Notes: generated by a model from the sequence alone, not told the origin. A stretch of DNA of 64,000 bases from Comamonas sp. (GCF_009360615.1 NZ_SPEY01000050.1:1-64000), one strand, 5' to 3'. Counted from the stretch's first letter, positions 1-12,774 are shown. Program-made: numbers and translations.

Positions 1-1423
<1,423 letters not shown>

Positions 1424-1476
1424 CTACAAGGTCAGGAGCTCTTGGCGCCTGCCCTGCATAACTTTCGAATGAATAC

Positions 1477-1527
1477 TTGCCTGAAATCTATACAGGAAGA
1501 GCGGTAGCTGCTCCTGATTTCAGGCAA
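1477..1527. repeat. 12-bp perfect inverted repeat between dnaN and gyrB
   Basis: TTGCCTGAAATC at 1477-1488 is mirrored by GATTTCAGGCAA at 1516-1527, with further partial pairing inside (AGGA with TCCT). There is no U-run on either strand, so it is not an obvious intrinsic terminator. It lies in the presumed gyrB leader and shares the CCTGAAAT/ATTTCAGG stem with the hairpin at 32619-32651. Confidence 0.6.
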
Positions 1528-1554
1528 TGAAATGGCTGGCGGCGTTCGTTGCAG

Positions 1555-2676
1555 TCAGATGCGCATCGGCATCACGACGTACTTGAAGCTTTCGTTCTCG
1601 GGGATGGTGACCAGCGCCGAGCTGTTGCCGTCCTGCAGATCGATCCTGACCATGTCCTGGCTCATATTGGTGAGCACGTCGATCAGATAGGTCACGTTGA
1701 AGCCGATCTCGATGGTGTCGCCACCGTAGTCGATATCGAGTTCGTCCATCGCCTCTTCCTGCTCGGCGTTGTTGGACGCCACGCGCAGCGTGCCGGGCTC
1801 GACCGACAGGCGCACGCCCTTGAACTTGTCGCTGGTCATGATGGCCGTGCGCTGCAGCGATGCCAGCAGCGGTGCGCGGCCCAGGGTCACGCTGTTGGTG
1901 TGGTTGCGCGGGATGACGCGGTTGTAGTCGGGGAACTTGCCCTCGACCAGCTTGGTCACGAACTCCATGCCGCCAAAGGTGAACTTGGCCTGGTTGTTGG
2001 CGAACTGCATCTCGATGACGGGCTGGTTCTCGCCGCTGGCGTCCGACAGCAGGCGCTGCAGCTCCAGCACGGTCTTGCGCGGCAGGATCACTTCCTGCTT
2101 GATGGGCACTTCCACGTCCAGCGTGGCGCTGGCCCAGGCCAGGCGGTGGCCGTCGGTGGCCACCAGGCTCAGGGTGTTGCCCTCGGCGACGAACAGGATG
2201 CCGTTCAGGTAGTAACGGATGTCCTGCACGGCCATGGCAAAGGAGACCTGGCCCAGCAGGTCCTTGAGCACCTTCTGCGGCACGCTGAAGGCGGGGCCGA
2301 AGGCGGCCGATTCCTGCACCAGCGGGAAGTCTTCGGCGGGCAGGGTCTGCAGCGTGAAGCGGCTCTTGCCGCCCTTGAGAATCATCTTGGCCTGCTGCGT
2401 CTCCAGGCTCACGGTCTGGTCGCCGGGCATGGTCTTCAGGATGTCGATCAGCTTGCGGGCACCGATGGTGGTGGTGAAGTCGCCGGCGTCGCCGCCCAGC
2501 TCGGCCGTGGTGCGGATCTGGATTTCCAGATCGCTGGTTGTCAGCTGCAGTGCATTGCCGGTCTTCTTGATCAGCACATTGGCCAGAATGGGCAGCGTGT
2601 GGCGGCGCTCGACAATGCCGGCCACCGATTGCAGGACCGCGAGAACTTTGTCTTGTGTGGCTTTCAGGACGATCAT
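1555..2676 (-). CDS. dnaN: DNA polymerase III beta sliding clamp
   Basis: The ring-shaped processivity factor that tethers DNA polymerase III to DNA. The 373-residue product has the usual family length. It starts MIVLKATQDKVLAVLQSV, carries the ERRHTLPILANVL segment near residue 25, and ends in the conserved VMPMRI tail. It lies between dnaA (182 bp upstream) and gyrB on the same strand. The upstream gap contains a 17-bp imperfect inverted repeat directly behind the dnaA stop codon, which may affect dnaA-dnaN read-through. Confidence 0.97.
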   Translation of the reverse strand: MIVLKATQDKVLAVLQSVAGIVERRHTLPILANVLIKKTGNALQLTTSDLEIQIRTTAELGGDAGDFTTTIGARKLIDILKTMPGDQTVSLETQQAKMILKGGKSRFTLQTLPAEDFPLVQESAAFGPAFSVPQKVLKDLLGQVSFAMAVQDIRYYLNGILFVAEGNTLSLVATDGHRLAWASATLDVEVPIKQEVILPRKTVLELQRLLSDASGENQPVIEMQFANNQAKFTFGGMEFVTKLVEGKFPDYNRVIPRNHTNSVTLGRAPLLASLQRTAIMTSDKFKGVRLSVEPGTLRVASNNAEQEEAMDELDIDYGGDTIEIGFNVTYLIDVLTNMSQDMVRIDLQDGNSSALVTIPENESFKYVVMPMRI

Positions 2677-2807
2677 GTCAACCTCAGTGATTTAAGTGCG
2701 CATATGTTTTGACGCGGCGGCGCCCGCAGGGCGATGCGGACGCTCCCTCATGCCGCGTGAATTCCCCATTTTGCCCTGTGTGAGTGACATTCATGGGGTA
2801 GTTTTTT

Positions 2808-2859
2808 AGAGCGTGGTCATGATCTCTACGTCGGCGCGAGCAGATCGTGAACACGCTCT
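2808..2859. repeat. 17-bp imperfect inverted repeat between dnaA and dnaN
   Basis: The arm at 2808-2824 (AGAGCGTGGTCATGATC) and the arm at 2843-2859 (GATCGTGAACACGCTCT) are reverse complements except for two positions. The second arm runs into the dnaA stop codon. Read in the dnaA direction the hairpin is followed by A residues, not U, so it does not look like an intrinsic terminator. It could be an mRNA processing or stability structure or a protein-binding site. Confidence 0.6.
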
Positions 2860-4265
2860 TAACCCTTGAGCGTTTGTTCCAGCACATGCAGCTGCTGGTT
2901 CAACTCGGTGTTGGTCTGGCGCTCGCCCGCGATCTTGCGTACCGCGTGCAGCACGGTGGTGTGGTCGCGGCCGCCGAACAGTTCGCCGATCTCGGGCAGG
3001 CTTTTCTGCGTCAGCTCCTTGGCCAGGTACATGGCAATCTGGCGCGGCCGCGCAATGCTGGCCGGGCGCTTCTTGCTGTACATGTCGGCCACCTTGATCT
3101 TGTAGTAGTCAGCCACCGTCTTCTGGATGTTTTCCACAGAGATCTGGCGGTTCTGAATGCTGAGCAGGTCGCGCAGCGCCTCGCGCGCCAGCTGGATCGA
3201 CACTTCCTTCTGGTTGAAGCGCGAATAGGCCAGGATCTTGCGCAGCGCGCCTTCGAGCTCACGCACGTTGGAGCGCACGTTCTTGGCCACGAAGAAGGCG
3301 ACTTCCTCGGGCATGTCGGCGTTCTCGGCGCGGGCCTTGTTGATCAGAATCGCCACGCGCATTTCCAGCTCGGGCGGCTCGATGGCCACCGTCAGGCCCG
3401 AGTCGAAGCGCGAGACCAGGCGCTCGTGAATATTGGCCAGACCCTTGGGATAGGTGTCGGACGTCATCACGATATGGCTCTTCTTGGCCAGCAGGGCCTC
3501 GAAGGCATTGAAGAATTCTTCCTGCGTGCGGTCCTTGTTGGCGAAGAACTGCACATCGTCGATCAGCAGCAGATCGAGGGAGTGGTAGCGTTCCTTGAAC
3601 TCGTCAAAGGTGCGGCGCTGGTAGGCCTTGACCACATCCGACACGAACTGCTCGGCATGGATGTAGAGAATCTTGGCGTCGGGCTTGTCCTTGAGCAGCT
3701 GGTTACCCACAGCATGCACCAGGTGGGTCTTGCCGAGGCCGACACCGCCGTAGATGAACAGCGGGTTGTAGAGATGACCGGGCGAGCCTGCCACATGCAT
3801 GGCGGCCGAGCGCGCCATGCGGTTGGCCGTACCTTCGACCAGGGTCTCGAAGGTGAGGGCCGGGTTCAGGCGGGTGCGGAAAACCGGCGCACTGGCCTCT
3901 TCGCTGGTGACGGTGGGCACGGCGACATTGAGCGTCTGCGCCGCTGTCTGCTGCGTCGCCGAAGGCGGACGCACATAAGTTCGAACAACGCTTTCGCGCT
4001 GAGCAAGTGCTAACTCAAGGGTGACCGGCTGGCCGTAGAGCGACTCCAGCATGGCCGAGATGCGGCCTGCATACTGGGCACGGATCCAGTCCAGCTTGAA
4101 GCGGTTGGCCACATAGACGGTGACCTTGGAAAAATCTTCTGCAACGAGTGCCGTCAGCGGCTTGATCCAGGTGTTGAATTGCTGCTCCGGCAGCTCCTGA
4201 CCCAGTTGCTCAACGCAGACCTGCCACAGGGCCTGGCCTGCATCATTGGTTGGTTCCTCTGTCAT
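2859..4265 (-). CDS. dnaA: chromosomal replication initiator DnaA
   Basis: AAA+ initiator that binds DnaA boxes and opens the origin. The start at 4265 gives [15 protein letters not shown] and 468 residues. A longer upstream reading has no family support and would run through the promoter. Walker [10 protein letters not shown] is near residue 170 and Walker [10 protein letters not shown] follows it. The domain IV helix-turn-helix contains [13 protein letters not shown] and [12 protein letters not shown] proline/threonine-rich linker (about residues 95-125) separates domain I from the ATPase. A DnaA box overlaps the -35 hexamer of its promoter, which suggests autoregulation. Confidence 0.97.
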   Translation of the reverse strand: MTEEPTNDAGQALWQVCVEQLGQELPEQQFNTWIKPLTALVAEDFSKVTVYVANRFKLDWIRAQYAGRISAMLESLYGQPVTLELALAQRESVVRTYVRPPSATQQTAAQTLNVAVPTVTSEEASAPVFRTRLNPALTFETLVEGTANRMARSAAMHVAGSPGHLYNPLFIYGGVGLGKTHLVHAVGNQLLKDKPDAKILYIHAEQFVSDVVKAYQRRTFDEFKERYHSLDLLLIDDVQFFANKDRTQEEFFNAFEALLAKKSHIVMTSDTYPKGLANIHERLVSRFDSGLTVAIEPPELEMRVAILINKARAENADMPEEVAFFVAKNVRSNVRELEGALRKILAYSRFNQKEVSIQLAREALRDLLSIQNRQISVENIQKTVADYYKIKVADMYSKKRPASIARPRQIAMYLAKELTQKSLPEIGELFGGRDHTTVLHAVRKIAGERQTNTELNQQLHVLEQTLKG

Positions 4266-4280
4266 TGTCAAAAGTCTAAT

Positions 4281-4339
4281 TGTGGATAGGAGGAACAGTT
4301 GCGGGGTTGGTATTGTAGCTTTTGCGGAAGTTATCCACA
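4281..4339. promoter_or_regulatory. two DnaA boxes upstream of dnaA; possible part of oriC
   Basis: A perfect DnaA box TTATCCACA lies at 4331-4339. A second one with one mismatch lies on the opposite strand at 4281-4289 (TGTGGATAG). The dnaA-rpmH gap is a usual place for oriC in this group. However, only two boxes and no clear AT-rich unwinding element are visible, so autoregulation of dnaA is the safer reading. Confidence 0.55.
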
Positions 4340-4340
4340 A
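4312..4340 (-). promoter_or_regulatory. probable sigma-70 promoter of dnaA
   Basis: On the minus strand, TTGTGG (4340-4335) is followed after exactly 17 bases by TACAAT (4317-4312), close to the -35 and -10 consensus. The start codon lies 47 bases beyond. The perfect DnaA box at 4331-4339 overlaps the -35 hexamer, so bound DnaA should block polymerase. Confidence 0.6.
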
Positions 4341-4781
4341 AATATCAGAAGGCTGTCCCCGGCTCCAGTGCGTTATAGGCTGCACATCCTAATAGATTAG
4401 GCAGCCTGCGGCTTGTAAAGAATCTCCGACCTCTGCGCAGGCTTGTCGGTATCCTCATGAGTCCATAGCAAATTCAAGGGTCATTGCATCAAAGGCGCAA
4501 CGCTGTGATAATCCCCGGTTTCCCTGAATGTGTTCAGGGTGATATGAGCCGGGCGCCTTTTTTGTGCGCGCGCGCCCAGCTGCTTTAGAACATGCACAAC
4601 ATGTTCCCGGGCGCTGTGGCGGGTGCTTTGTTCCGTTTGTTGCCTTCTGGTCCGATGACATGCTCGGCATGTGAAAAAATATCGGGCTTGGCGGTGACAG
4701 TGTGCGGCGCAAAACCGGAATGGTCGGGCGCAAACATGGCGCCTTGCCGACGCAAATACTGAACCTTCTCAAGGAACCAAC
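4341..4781. other. non-coding gap between dnaA and rpmH
   Basis: I see no convincing gene here. It contains two small hairpins: CCCTGAA-TGTG-TTCAGGG at about 4521-4538, and GAACATG-CACAA-CATGTTC at 4588-4606. Divergent promoters for dnaA and rpmH are expected in this gap, and it may include part of the replication origin. No further perfect DnaA boxes were found by eye. Confidence 0.4.
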
Positions 4782-4916
4782 ATGAAACGTACTTACCAAC
4801 CTTCCAAGATCCGCCGCGCCCGTACCCACGGTTTCCTGGTCCGCATGAAGACCAAGGGTGGCCGTGCCGTGATCAACGCACGTCGCGCCAAGGGCCGCAA
4901 GCGTCTGGCCGTCTAA
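4782..4916 (+). CDS. rpmH: 50S ribosomal protein L34
   Basis: Small, very basic protein of the large ribosomal subunit. The 44 residues start [18 protein letters not shown] and end [11 protein letters not shown], which matches the family over its whole length. An AAGGA ribosome-binding site sits about 6 bases before the ATG. It heads the conserved rpmH-rnpA-yidD-yidC cluster, divergent from dnaA. Confidence 0.98.
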   Translation: MKRTYQPSKIRRARTHGFLVRMKTKGGRAVINARRAKGRKRLAV

Positions 4917-4980
4917 GGCCGGCGTTGGCTAGCGGTCTGCTCCTTCGCTGCGCTGAAAGCCTCTGAACGGAGGCTCTCCT

Positions 4981-5538
4981 ATGCAAAGGCTGAAAACGCG
5001 TCCGCAATTCCAGGCCACCATGTCTGCGGGCACGATTGCCCGTACCCCGCACTTCGCCCTGCACCGCATGGAGCTGGTGGCCGAGGTTGCCGACAGGGTT
5101 GCCAACCCCAGGACAGGGCCCGGATCGAGTGATCCGCAGGCCCTGTTTGGCGTTGGTGCCGTGCGCAGGCAGGCCTGGCTGGGGGCCATGGTGCCCAAGC
5201 GCTGGGCACGCCGCTCGGTCACGCGCCACACCATCAAGCGCCAGATCTATGCGGTGTCCTCGGATTATGAGGACGCCCTGCTGTGTGCTTCCTATGTGGT
5301 GCGCCTGCGCTCGGGGTTTGACCGTAAGCAATTCGTCAGTGCAACGTCGGACCAGCTCAAGGCGGCGGTCCGTAAGGAACTGCAACAGCTTTTTGCGACC
5401 GGCGCGCGCCGCCTGATGCAGGCCCGCCAGGCCGCAGCGACGCAGGGGGAATGTCAGACTGATGCGTCTCAAGCCTCTGATGGAAAAGCGCAAGAAGCTA
5501 CTGATTCAATAGCAAATCAGCCGGAGAACCAGTCATGA
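4981..5538 (+). CDS. rnpA: ribonuclease P protein component, long form
   Basis: Protein cofactor of RNase P, which trims the 5' end of tRNA precursors. It starts MQRLKTRPQFQATM, the usual N-terminal signature. The basic RNR-type helix reads RWARRSVTRHTIKRQIY, a divergent form of the usual AVxRNxxKR. At 185 residues it is far longer than the typical ~120. There is an extra ~30-residue insert (about residues 38-60, with RVANPRTGPGSS) and a ~40-residue polar tail. The tail is encoded partly by a sequence resembling a dispersed repeat (5484-5513). The stop overlaps the yidD start (ATGA), which implies translational coupling. Confidence 0.9.
   Translation: MQRLKTRPQFQATMSAGTIARTPHFALHRMELVAEVADRVANPRTGPGSSDPQALFGVGAVRRQAWLGAMVPKRWARRSVTRHTIKRQIYAVSSDYEDALLCASYVVRLRSGFDRKQFVSATSDQLKAAVRKELQQLFATGARRLMQARQAAATQGECQTDASQASDGKAQEATDSIANQPENQS
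5484..5513 (+). repeat. family B repeat remnant inside the rnpA 3' end
   Basis: This 30-base stretch starts AAAAGCGC, ends AATAGC, and aligns without gaps to 54662-54691, with 21 of 30 identical bases by eye. Related copies (reverse orientation) are at 32586-32609 and 59606-59631. Here it encodes part of the non-conserved RnpA tail. Confidence 0.4.
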
Positions 5539-5834
5539 TGCAGCGACTGCTCATGGCTGTCGTGCGTGGCTACAGGCTGCTGCTCAGTCCCTGGCTGGGG
5601 TCGGCCTGCCGCTTCGAGCCGACCTGCTCGGCCTATTCCCTTCAAGCGCTGGAACAACACGGCGCTGCGGTAGGCTCTTATCTGACGGTGCGCCGGCTGG
5701 CGCGCTGTCATCCGTGGTGTGACGGAGGGCATGATCCCGTGCCACAGCAAAAGCCCAGGCTGTTTTCCTTTCTGGACAATGCCTCGGACTCTTCCGCGAC
5801 CACCCAACCTTCCTCACCTAAGAAGTCTTCATGA
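5535..5834 (+). CDS. yidD: membrane protein insertion efficiency factor YidD
   Basis: Small membrane-associated protein that assists YidC-dependent insertion of inner-membrane proteins. The 99 residues carry the full family signature: GYRLLLSPWLG, CRFEPTCSAYS, a CHPW pair and GGHDPVP. The start overlaps the rnpA stop and the stop overlaps the yidC start, both as ATGA. The three genes are probably translated as a coupled unit. The C-terminal ~20 residues are serine/threonine-rich and not conserved. Confidence 0.95.
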   Translation: MMQRLLMAVVRGYRLLLSPWLGSACRFEPTCSAYSLQALEQHGAAVGSYLTVRRLARCHPWCDGGHDPVPQQKPRLFSFLDNASDSSATTQPSSPKKSS

Positions 5835-7543
5835 ACGATATTCGCCGCACCATACTGTGGGTGATATTTGGCTTTTCCATGGTTTTGCTCTGGGACAAGT
5901 GGCAAATCCATAACGGCAAAAAGCCCACCTTCTTCCCATCGCCGCAGACGGTCAGTGCGCCGGCTGCGGCCGACGCAAAGCCTGCTGACGTCAGCGTGCC
6001 CCAGCCCGCCGCGGCCGCGTCTGCCGGTGATGTGCCCGGTGCTGCCAGTGCTGCAGCCCAGCCTGCAACTGCGGCCACTCCCCGTCAGGACGTGACCGTG
6101 GGCAGCGATGTGATGCGTCTGACCTTCGACAGCGAAGGCGGCACGCTAAAAGCTTCCGAGCTGCTCAAGTACTCCGACACCGTGGATGAAAAGAAGCTCA
6201 TGCAGGTGTTCGAGCAAAACGCCAAGCGCATCTACCTGGGACAGACCGGCCTGATCGGCGGCAACTTCCCCACGCACAAGACTCCCATGACCGTGATGCC
6301 CGGCGAGCGTGAGCTCAAGGACGGCCAGGACAGCGTGCAGGTGCGCTTCGAGTCCGCCGACCAGGGGGGCGTGAAGCTGGTCAAGACCTTCACGCTCAAG
6401 CGCGGCTCCTATGCGGTCGATGTGCAGCACGATGTGGTCAACACCGGTTCGACCGCCGTGAATCCCCAGCTGTACATGCAGCTGGTGCGCGACGGCAACA
6501 AGCCCGAGCATGAGTCCACCTTCTACTCCACCTTCACCGGCCCTGCCGTCTACACCGACGCCAAGAAATACCACAAGGTCGAGTTCAAGGACATCGAAAG
6601 CGGCAAGGCCGAGGTCGACAAGGCTTCCCCCAATGGCTTCGTGGCCATGGTGCAGCATTACTTCGCCAGCGCCTGGCTGCTGGCCGACGGCATCCAGCGC
6701 GACAACTTCGTGCGCAAGGTGGGTGACAACCTGTATGCCGTGGGCATGATCACGCCCGTGGGCACGGTGGAGCCCGGCCAGACCAAGACCGTGAGCTCGC
6801 GTCTGTTCTCCGGCCCTCAGATCGAGCCCATGCTGGAGAAGCTCTCGCCCGGTCTGGAACTGGTCAAGGACTATGGCTGGCTGACGATTCTGGCCAAGCC
6901 GCTGTACTGGCTGCTGTCCGAGCTGCACCAGTTCATCGGCAACTGGGGCTGGTCCATCGTGGCCCTGGTGGTGCTGCTGAAGATCGCCTTCTACTGGCTC
7001 AACGCCAAGGCCTACTCCTCGATGGCCAAGATGAAGGCCATCAACCCCCGCATTCAGGAAATGCGCGAGCGTCTGAAGGACAAGCCCCAGCAGATGCAGC
7101 AGGAGATGATGCGCATCTACCGCGAGGAGAAGGTCAACCCCATGGGCGGCTGCCTGCCCATCATCATCCAGATCCCTGTCTTCATGGCTCTGTACTGGGT
7201 GCTGCAGTCCAGCGTGGAAATTCGCAACGCGCCCTGGATCGGCTGGATTCACGACCTTTCGGTGCCGGATCCCTTCTTCATCCTGCCGCTGCTGATGACT
7301 CTGTCCTCGCTGCTGCAGACCGCACTGAACCCCGCTCCTCCTGACCCCATGCAGGCCAAGATGATGTGGATCATGCCGCTGATGTTCAGCGTGATGTTCT
7401 TCTTCTTCCCCTCGGGTCTGGTGCTGTACTGGCTGACGAACAACATTCTGTCGATCGCTCAGCAGTGGATCATCAACAAGCGCATGGGCGTGCCGCCTCA
7501 GTTCAACCTGCCCAAGTTCGGCAAGGCTGCCGAAGGCAAGTAA
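5831..7543 (+). CDS. yidC: membrane protein insertase YidC
   Basis: Inserts and folds inner-membrane proteins, alone or with SecYEG. The 570-residue product has an N-terminal membrane anchor (about residues 5-22), then an Ala/Pro-rich linker, the large periplasmic P1 domain, and a C-terminal insertase core of five membrane segments. That core includes GGCLPIIIQIPVFMALY and FPSGLVLYWLTNNILS. The length and order are standard for proteobacterial YidC. A strong intrinsic terminator follows at 7564-7593. Confidence 0.97.
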   Translation: MNDIRRTILWVIFGFSMVLLWDKWQIHNGKKPTFFPSPQTVSAPAAADAKPADVSVPQPAAAASAGDVPGAASAAAQPATAATPRQDVTVGSDVMRLTFDSEGGTLKASELLKYSDTVDEKKLMQVFEQNAKRIYLGQTGLIGGNFPTHKTPMTVMPGERELKDGQDSVQVRFESADQGGVKLVKTFTLKRGSYAVDVQHDVVNTGSTAVNPQLYMQLVRDGNKPEHESTFYSTFTGPAVYTDAKKYHKVEFKDIESGKAEVDKASPNGFVAMVQHYFASAWLLADGIQRDNFVRKVGDNLYAVGMITPVGTVEPGQTKTVSSRLFSGPQIEPMLEKLSPGLELVKDYGWLTILAKPLYWLLSELHQFIGNWGWSIVALVVLLKIAFYWLNAKAYSSMAKMKAINPRIQEMRERLKDKPQQMQQEMMRIYREEKVNPMGGCLPIIIQIPVFMALYWVLQSSVEIRNAPWIGWIHDLSVPDPFFILPLLMTLSSLLQTALNPAPPDPMQAKMMWIMPLMFSVMFFFFPSGLVLYWLTNNILSIAQQWIINKRMGVPPQFNLPKFGKAAEGK

Positions 7544-7563
7544 GCACGGCGCCAGCGCCAACC

Positions 7564-7593
7564 AAAACGCCACCTGAAAAGGTGGCGTTTTTT
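7564..7593 (+). terminator. intrinsic terminator after yidC (bidirectional)
   Basis: AAAACGCCACC at 7564-7574 pairs with GGTGGCGTTTT at 7581-7591 across a six-base loop, followed by more T. The A-run on the other side lets it serve the convergent mnmE too. Confidence 0.9.
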
Positions 7594-7632
7594 CATGCCC
7601 GCTCGAACAAGGCGGCGGGCCGGCCTGCGACC

Positions 7633-9060
7633 TTACTTGCCGATGCAGAAGCTGGAGAAGATCACCCCCAGCAGGTCGTCGGAGCTGAATTCGCCGGTGA
7701 TCGAGTTCAGCGAAAGCTGGGCCAGGCGCAGCTCCTCGGCCAGCAGATCCAGATGGGCGGATTGCGCCGCCAGCTGCGCGTCAGCCATCTCCAGGTGGGC
7801 ATCCACGGCCTGCAGGGCCTCCACATGGCGGGCGCGGGCCAGGTACAGGCCTTCGGGCGCGGATTGCCAGCCCGCCACTTCCAGCAGTCGCTTGCGTAGC
7901 GCGTCCAGGCCGTCGCCGGTACGCGCTGACAAGGCGATCTGCTGCGCATTCAGCTGGGCGGTGTGACGGCTCTGTACTTCGGCAGCAGCCATATCGGTCT
8001 TGTTCCAGACATGGATGAGCGGCACCTGAGCGGGCAGCCTGTCCTGCAGAGTGCGGGCGATATCGGCATCGGCCGCCGCATAGTCGGCCTGCTCCACGCG
8101 GGTCAGATCGTGCAGAAAGAGCACGGCATCGGCCGCTGCAATCTCGTCCCAGGCACGCGCAATGCCGATGCGTTCCACCTCGTCATCGCTGTCACGCAGG
8201 CCTGCGGTGTCGATCACATGCAGGGGCACGCCCTCGATCTGAATCGTCTGCTGCACCTTGTCACGCGTGGTTCCGGCAATCGGGGTGACGATGGCCAGCT
8301 CGGCCCCCGCCAGTGCGTTGAGCAGCGAGCTTTTGCCCGCATTGGGCTGACCGGCAATCACCACCTTGATGCCTTCGCGCAACAGCGCGCCCTGATGGGC
8401 GCGTGCCAGCACGGCAGCGACCTGGGCGCGTAGGCGCTCGAGTTGGCCAAAGGCATCGGCCTTCTGCAGAAAATCGATTTCTTCCTCCGGGAAGTCCAGC
8501 GTGGCTTCCACCAGCATGCGCAGATGCACCAGGGCGTCGCGCAGCACATGGATTTCCTGCGAGAACGCGCCAGACAGCGAACGGCTGGCACTGCGCGCGG
8601 CGGCTTCGGTGCTGGCATCGATGAGGTCGGCAATTGCCTCGGCCTGGGCCAGGTCGATCTTGTCGTTGAGAAACGCGCGCTCCGTGAACTCCCCCGGCTG
8701 GGCCAGACGCAGCCCTGCCAGCACCGGCTTGCCGTCCTGGCTGCCGCTCTGGGCCGCTTCCAGGCAGCGCGCCAGCAGCAGCTGCAGCACCACGGGTCCG
8801 CCATGGGCCTGCAGCTCCAGCACATCCTCGCCCGTATAGCTGTGCGGGCCGGGGAAGTAGATCGCCAGGCCATGGTCTATGGGCGAGCCGTGCGCATCCC
8901 TGAAGGGCAGATAAGTCGCTTCGCGCGGTTTCAGCGCCTTGCCACAAAGCGTTTGCACCAGGGCCGCAAGACCTTTGCCGGAGACTCGCACAATGCCAAC
9001 GGCTCCGCGCCCGGGGGCGGTGGCGATGGCGGCAATCGGGTCATTGTGGCGGGGCAGCAT
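7633..9060 (-). CDS. mnmE: tRNA modification GTPase MnmE
   Basis: With MnmG it forms the 5-aminomethyl-type modification at the wobble uridine of certain tRNAs. The 475 residues start [21 protein letters not shown] after the initiator methionine. The G domain starts at about residue 230 with [12 protein letters not shown], then the DTAGLR switch and the NKTD base-recognition motif. The protein ends with the functionally required CIGK. It converges on yidC across a shared terminator. Upstream, an AT-rich stretch with GCATTA-TTTGCA-TAATGC (about 9125-9142) may include its promoter. Confidence 0.96.
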   Translation of the reverse strand: MLPRHNDPIAAIATAPGRGAVGIVRVSGKGLAALVQTLCGKALKPREATYLPFRDAHGSPIDHGLAIYFPGPHSYTGEDVLELQAHGGPVVLQLLLARCLEAAQSGSQDGKPVLAGLRLAQPGEFTERAFLNDKIDLAQAEAIADLIDASTEAAARSASRSLSGAFSQEIHVLRDALVHLRMLVEATLDFPEEEIDFLQKADAFGQLERLRAQVAAVLARAHQGALLREGIKVVIAGQPNAGKSSLLNALAGAELAIVTPIAGTTRDKVQQTIQIEGVPLHVIDTAGLRDSDDEVERIGIARAWDEIAAADAVLFLHDLTRVEQADYAAADADIARTLQDRLPAQVPLIHVWNKTDMAAAEVQSRHTAQLNAQQIALSARTGDGLDALRKRLLEVAGWQSAPEGLYLARARHVEALQAVDAHLEMADAQLAAQSAHLDLLAEELRLAQLSLNSITGEFSSDDLLGVIFSSFCIGK

Positions 9061-9341
9061 GGGCAGGAGCTTTCAGAGAGGCGGGCAAACAAAGGTCAGC
9101 AAGAATCATATCTCTGTGTTCTATGCATTATTTGCATAATGCTATGATTTCGTTTGCATCGTTATTGAACAGTCATGGCTGTTTGACCTTAAACGCCGAG
9201 CTGCAACCCCTCTTTTTTTGATAGCGCTCGGCCTACAATCCAAAATCCGATTTCATCGTCCGCAAGAGCACAGGGACCGGGTCATGTGCCCATAGAGAGT
9301 CCTTACTGCGGATGACTTACTTTGCGAGCTGGAGACCGCTG

Positions 9342-11651
<2,310 letters not shown>

Positions 11652-11666
11652 TCGCGCGGCACAAAC

Positions 11667-11703
11667 AAAAGCCCGCCGGTGCAGCAAGCACGGCGGGCTT
11701 TTG
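11667..11703 (+). terminator. intrinsic terminator after maeB (bidirectional)
   Basis: AAAAGCCCGCCG is mirrored by CGGCGGGCTTTT across a ~12-base loop (GTGCAGCAAGCA). It lies between convergent maeB and the small lipoprotein gene and can serve both. Confidence 0.85.
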
Positions 11704-11720
11704 CGTGCCTGGCGGCGGGT

Positions 11721-11870
11721 TTACCAGGTACGGCTGACGCCTGCGTCCACGGTGCCGAAGATTTCCACGCCACCGGAGCCGCTGGAGCTGGAGGAGGCCG
11801 GCATGGTGCCGGAGCAGGCCGTCAGCGCCAGCGTGGCGGCGGCTGCGGCCAGGGAGAGCCATTTGCGCAT
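11721..11870 (-). CDS. 49-residue small lipoprotein with a porin-like C-terminal motif
   Basis: A very short gene. A basic start (MRKWLSLAAAAATLALTAC) gives a signal peptide with lipobox LTAC at residues 16-19, followed by a serine/glycine-rich spacer. The last ~15 residues read GGVEIFGTVDAGVSRTW. That segment resembles the first beta strand of Gram-negative general porins, which often begin with a 'YGxxDxGV' motif. AAGGA lies 7 bases before the ATG at 11870, and an alternative in-frame ATG lies at 11876. It ends opposite maeB at a shared terminator. The function is unknown and the porin likeness may be coincidence. Confidence 0.72.
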   Translation of the reverse strand: MRKWLSLAAAAATLALTACSGTMPASSSSSGSGGVEIFGTVDAGVSRTW

Positions 11871-12006
11871 CTGCATTTCCTTGTCCGCATCCATTACGGA
11901 CCATGGCCCATGGTAGCGGGCCGGAGATACCCTGCCGTAACAGCTTGTTATGCCTGAAAAGGGGTTTAACCTAATCCAGGAAAGCCTTTGAAGCTATCAA
12001 AGTTGA

Positions 12007-12774
12007 TCAGGCCTCCAGGTACAGCCCGGCCAGCCGCTCGCGCGCTGTGCCATCCACACCCAGCACCTGGCTCAGATAGCGGTCCACGCTGCCATGCTGG
12101 GTGCGCACCGCATCGATCGAGGCCATCAGATAGGAAGGCTGCACGCGCCACAGTGCATCCAGTGCCTCTTCGGAGAGCTGGCCGTACATCTGGGTCGGGC
12201 GTACAAAGTACCGGTTGGTCAGCAGGTAGTCTTCCATGATCTGCTCCTCGTCCACGCCCAGGGCCGTCAGCAGCAGGGCTGCGGCCCAGCCCGTGCGGTC
12301 CTTGCCGGCCGTGCAGTGAAAGACCAGCGGCGCATCGCTGAGCTGCAGCAGCGCGAGGAACTGCGCAAAGCGATTGCCATACACGTTCACAAAGCTGCGG
12401 TAGGTGTCATGCATCAGCTCCTCGGTATCGCGGCTGCTGAGATGGCGGCCCTGCTCCATCATGGACTGGGCGCGCTGCACCACGGTGGGCTCGACCACCA
12501 GGGCATGGCGCTTGATCAGAGGCCAGGCATAGGAGAGATGCGCGCTTTCGCCTTCGCCGCGAAAGTCTGCGCTGCGCTGTATGCCCAGTTTTTGCAGCTG
12601 GTCCAGGTCTTGCGGGGTCAGATGCGCCAGATGCGCGGAACGGTACAGCTTGCCCCATTGCAGGCGGCGGCCGTCCAGGCCCCGATATCCGCCCAGATCG
12701 CGGAAATTGGAGGCTCCCGAGAGGGAGACTTGGCGCGCAGGGCGCTCCGTCAGCAGGTCATGGTTCGGTTGCAT
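12007..12774 (-). CDS. tyrosine/serine protein phosphatase family protein (PTP-like)
   Basis: Predicted cysteine-based phosphatase of the Y_phosphatase3 type. The 255-residue reading starts at MQPNHDLLTE, 5-6 bases after an AGGA site. NFRDLGGYR near residue 30 is the typical N-terminal signature. The catalytic P-loop HCTAGKDRTG is at about residue 150, with the nucleophilic Cys and the Arg both present. Relatives act on phosphoproteins or phosphoinositides, so the substrate cannot be told from sequence. It stands alone on the minus strand, ~380 bp downstream of the acid phosphatase gene. Confidence 0.88.
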   Translation of the reverse strand: MQPNHDLLTERPARQVSLSGASNFRDLGGYRGLDGRRLQWGKLYRSAHLAHLTPQDLDQLQKLGIQRSADFRGEGESAHLSYAWPLIKRHALVVEPTVVQRAQSMMEQGRHLSSRDTEELMHDTYRSFVNVYGNRFAQFLALLQLSDAPLVFHCTAGKDRTGWAAALLLTALGVDEEQIMEDYLLTNRYFVRPTQMYGQLSEEALDALWRVQPSYLMASIDAVRTQHGSVDRYLSQVLGVDGTARERLAGLYLEA

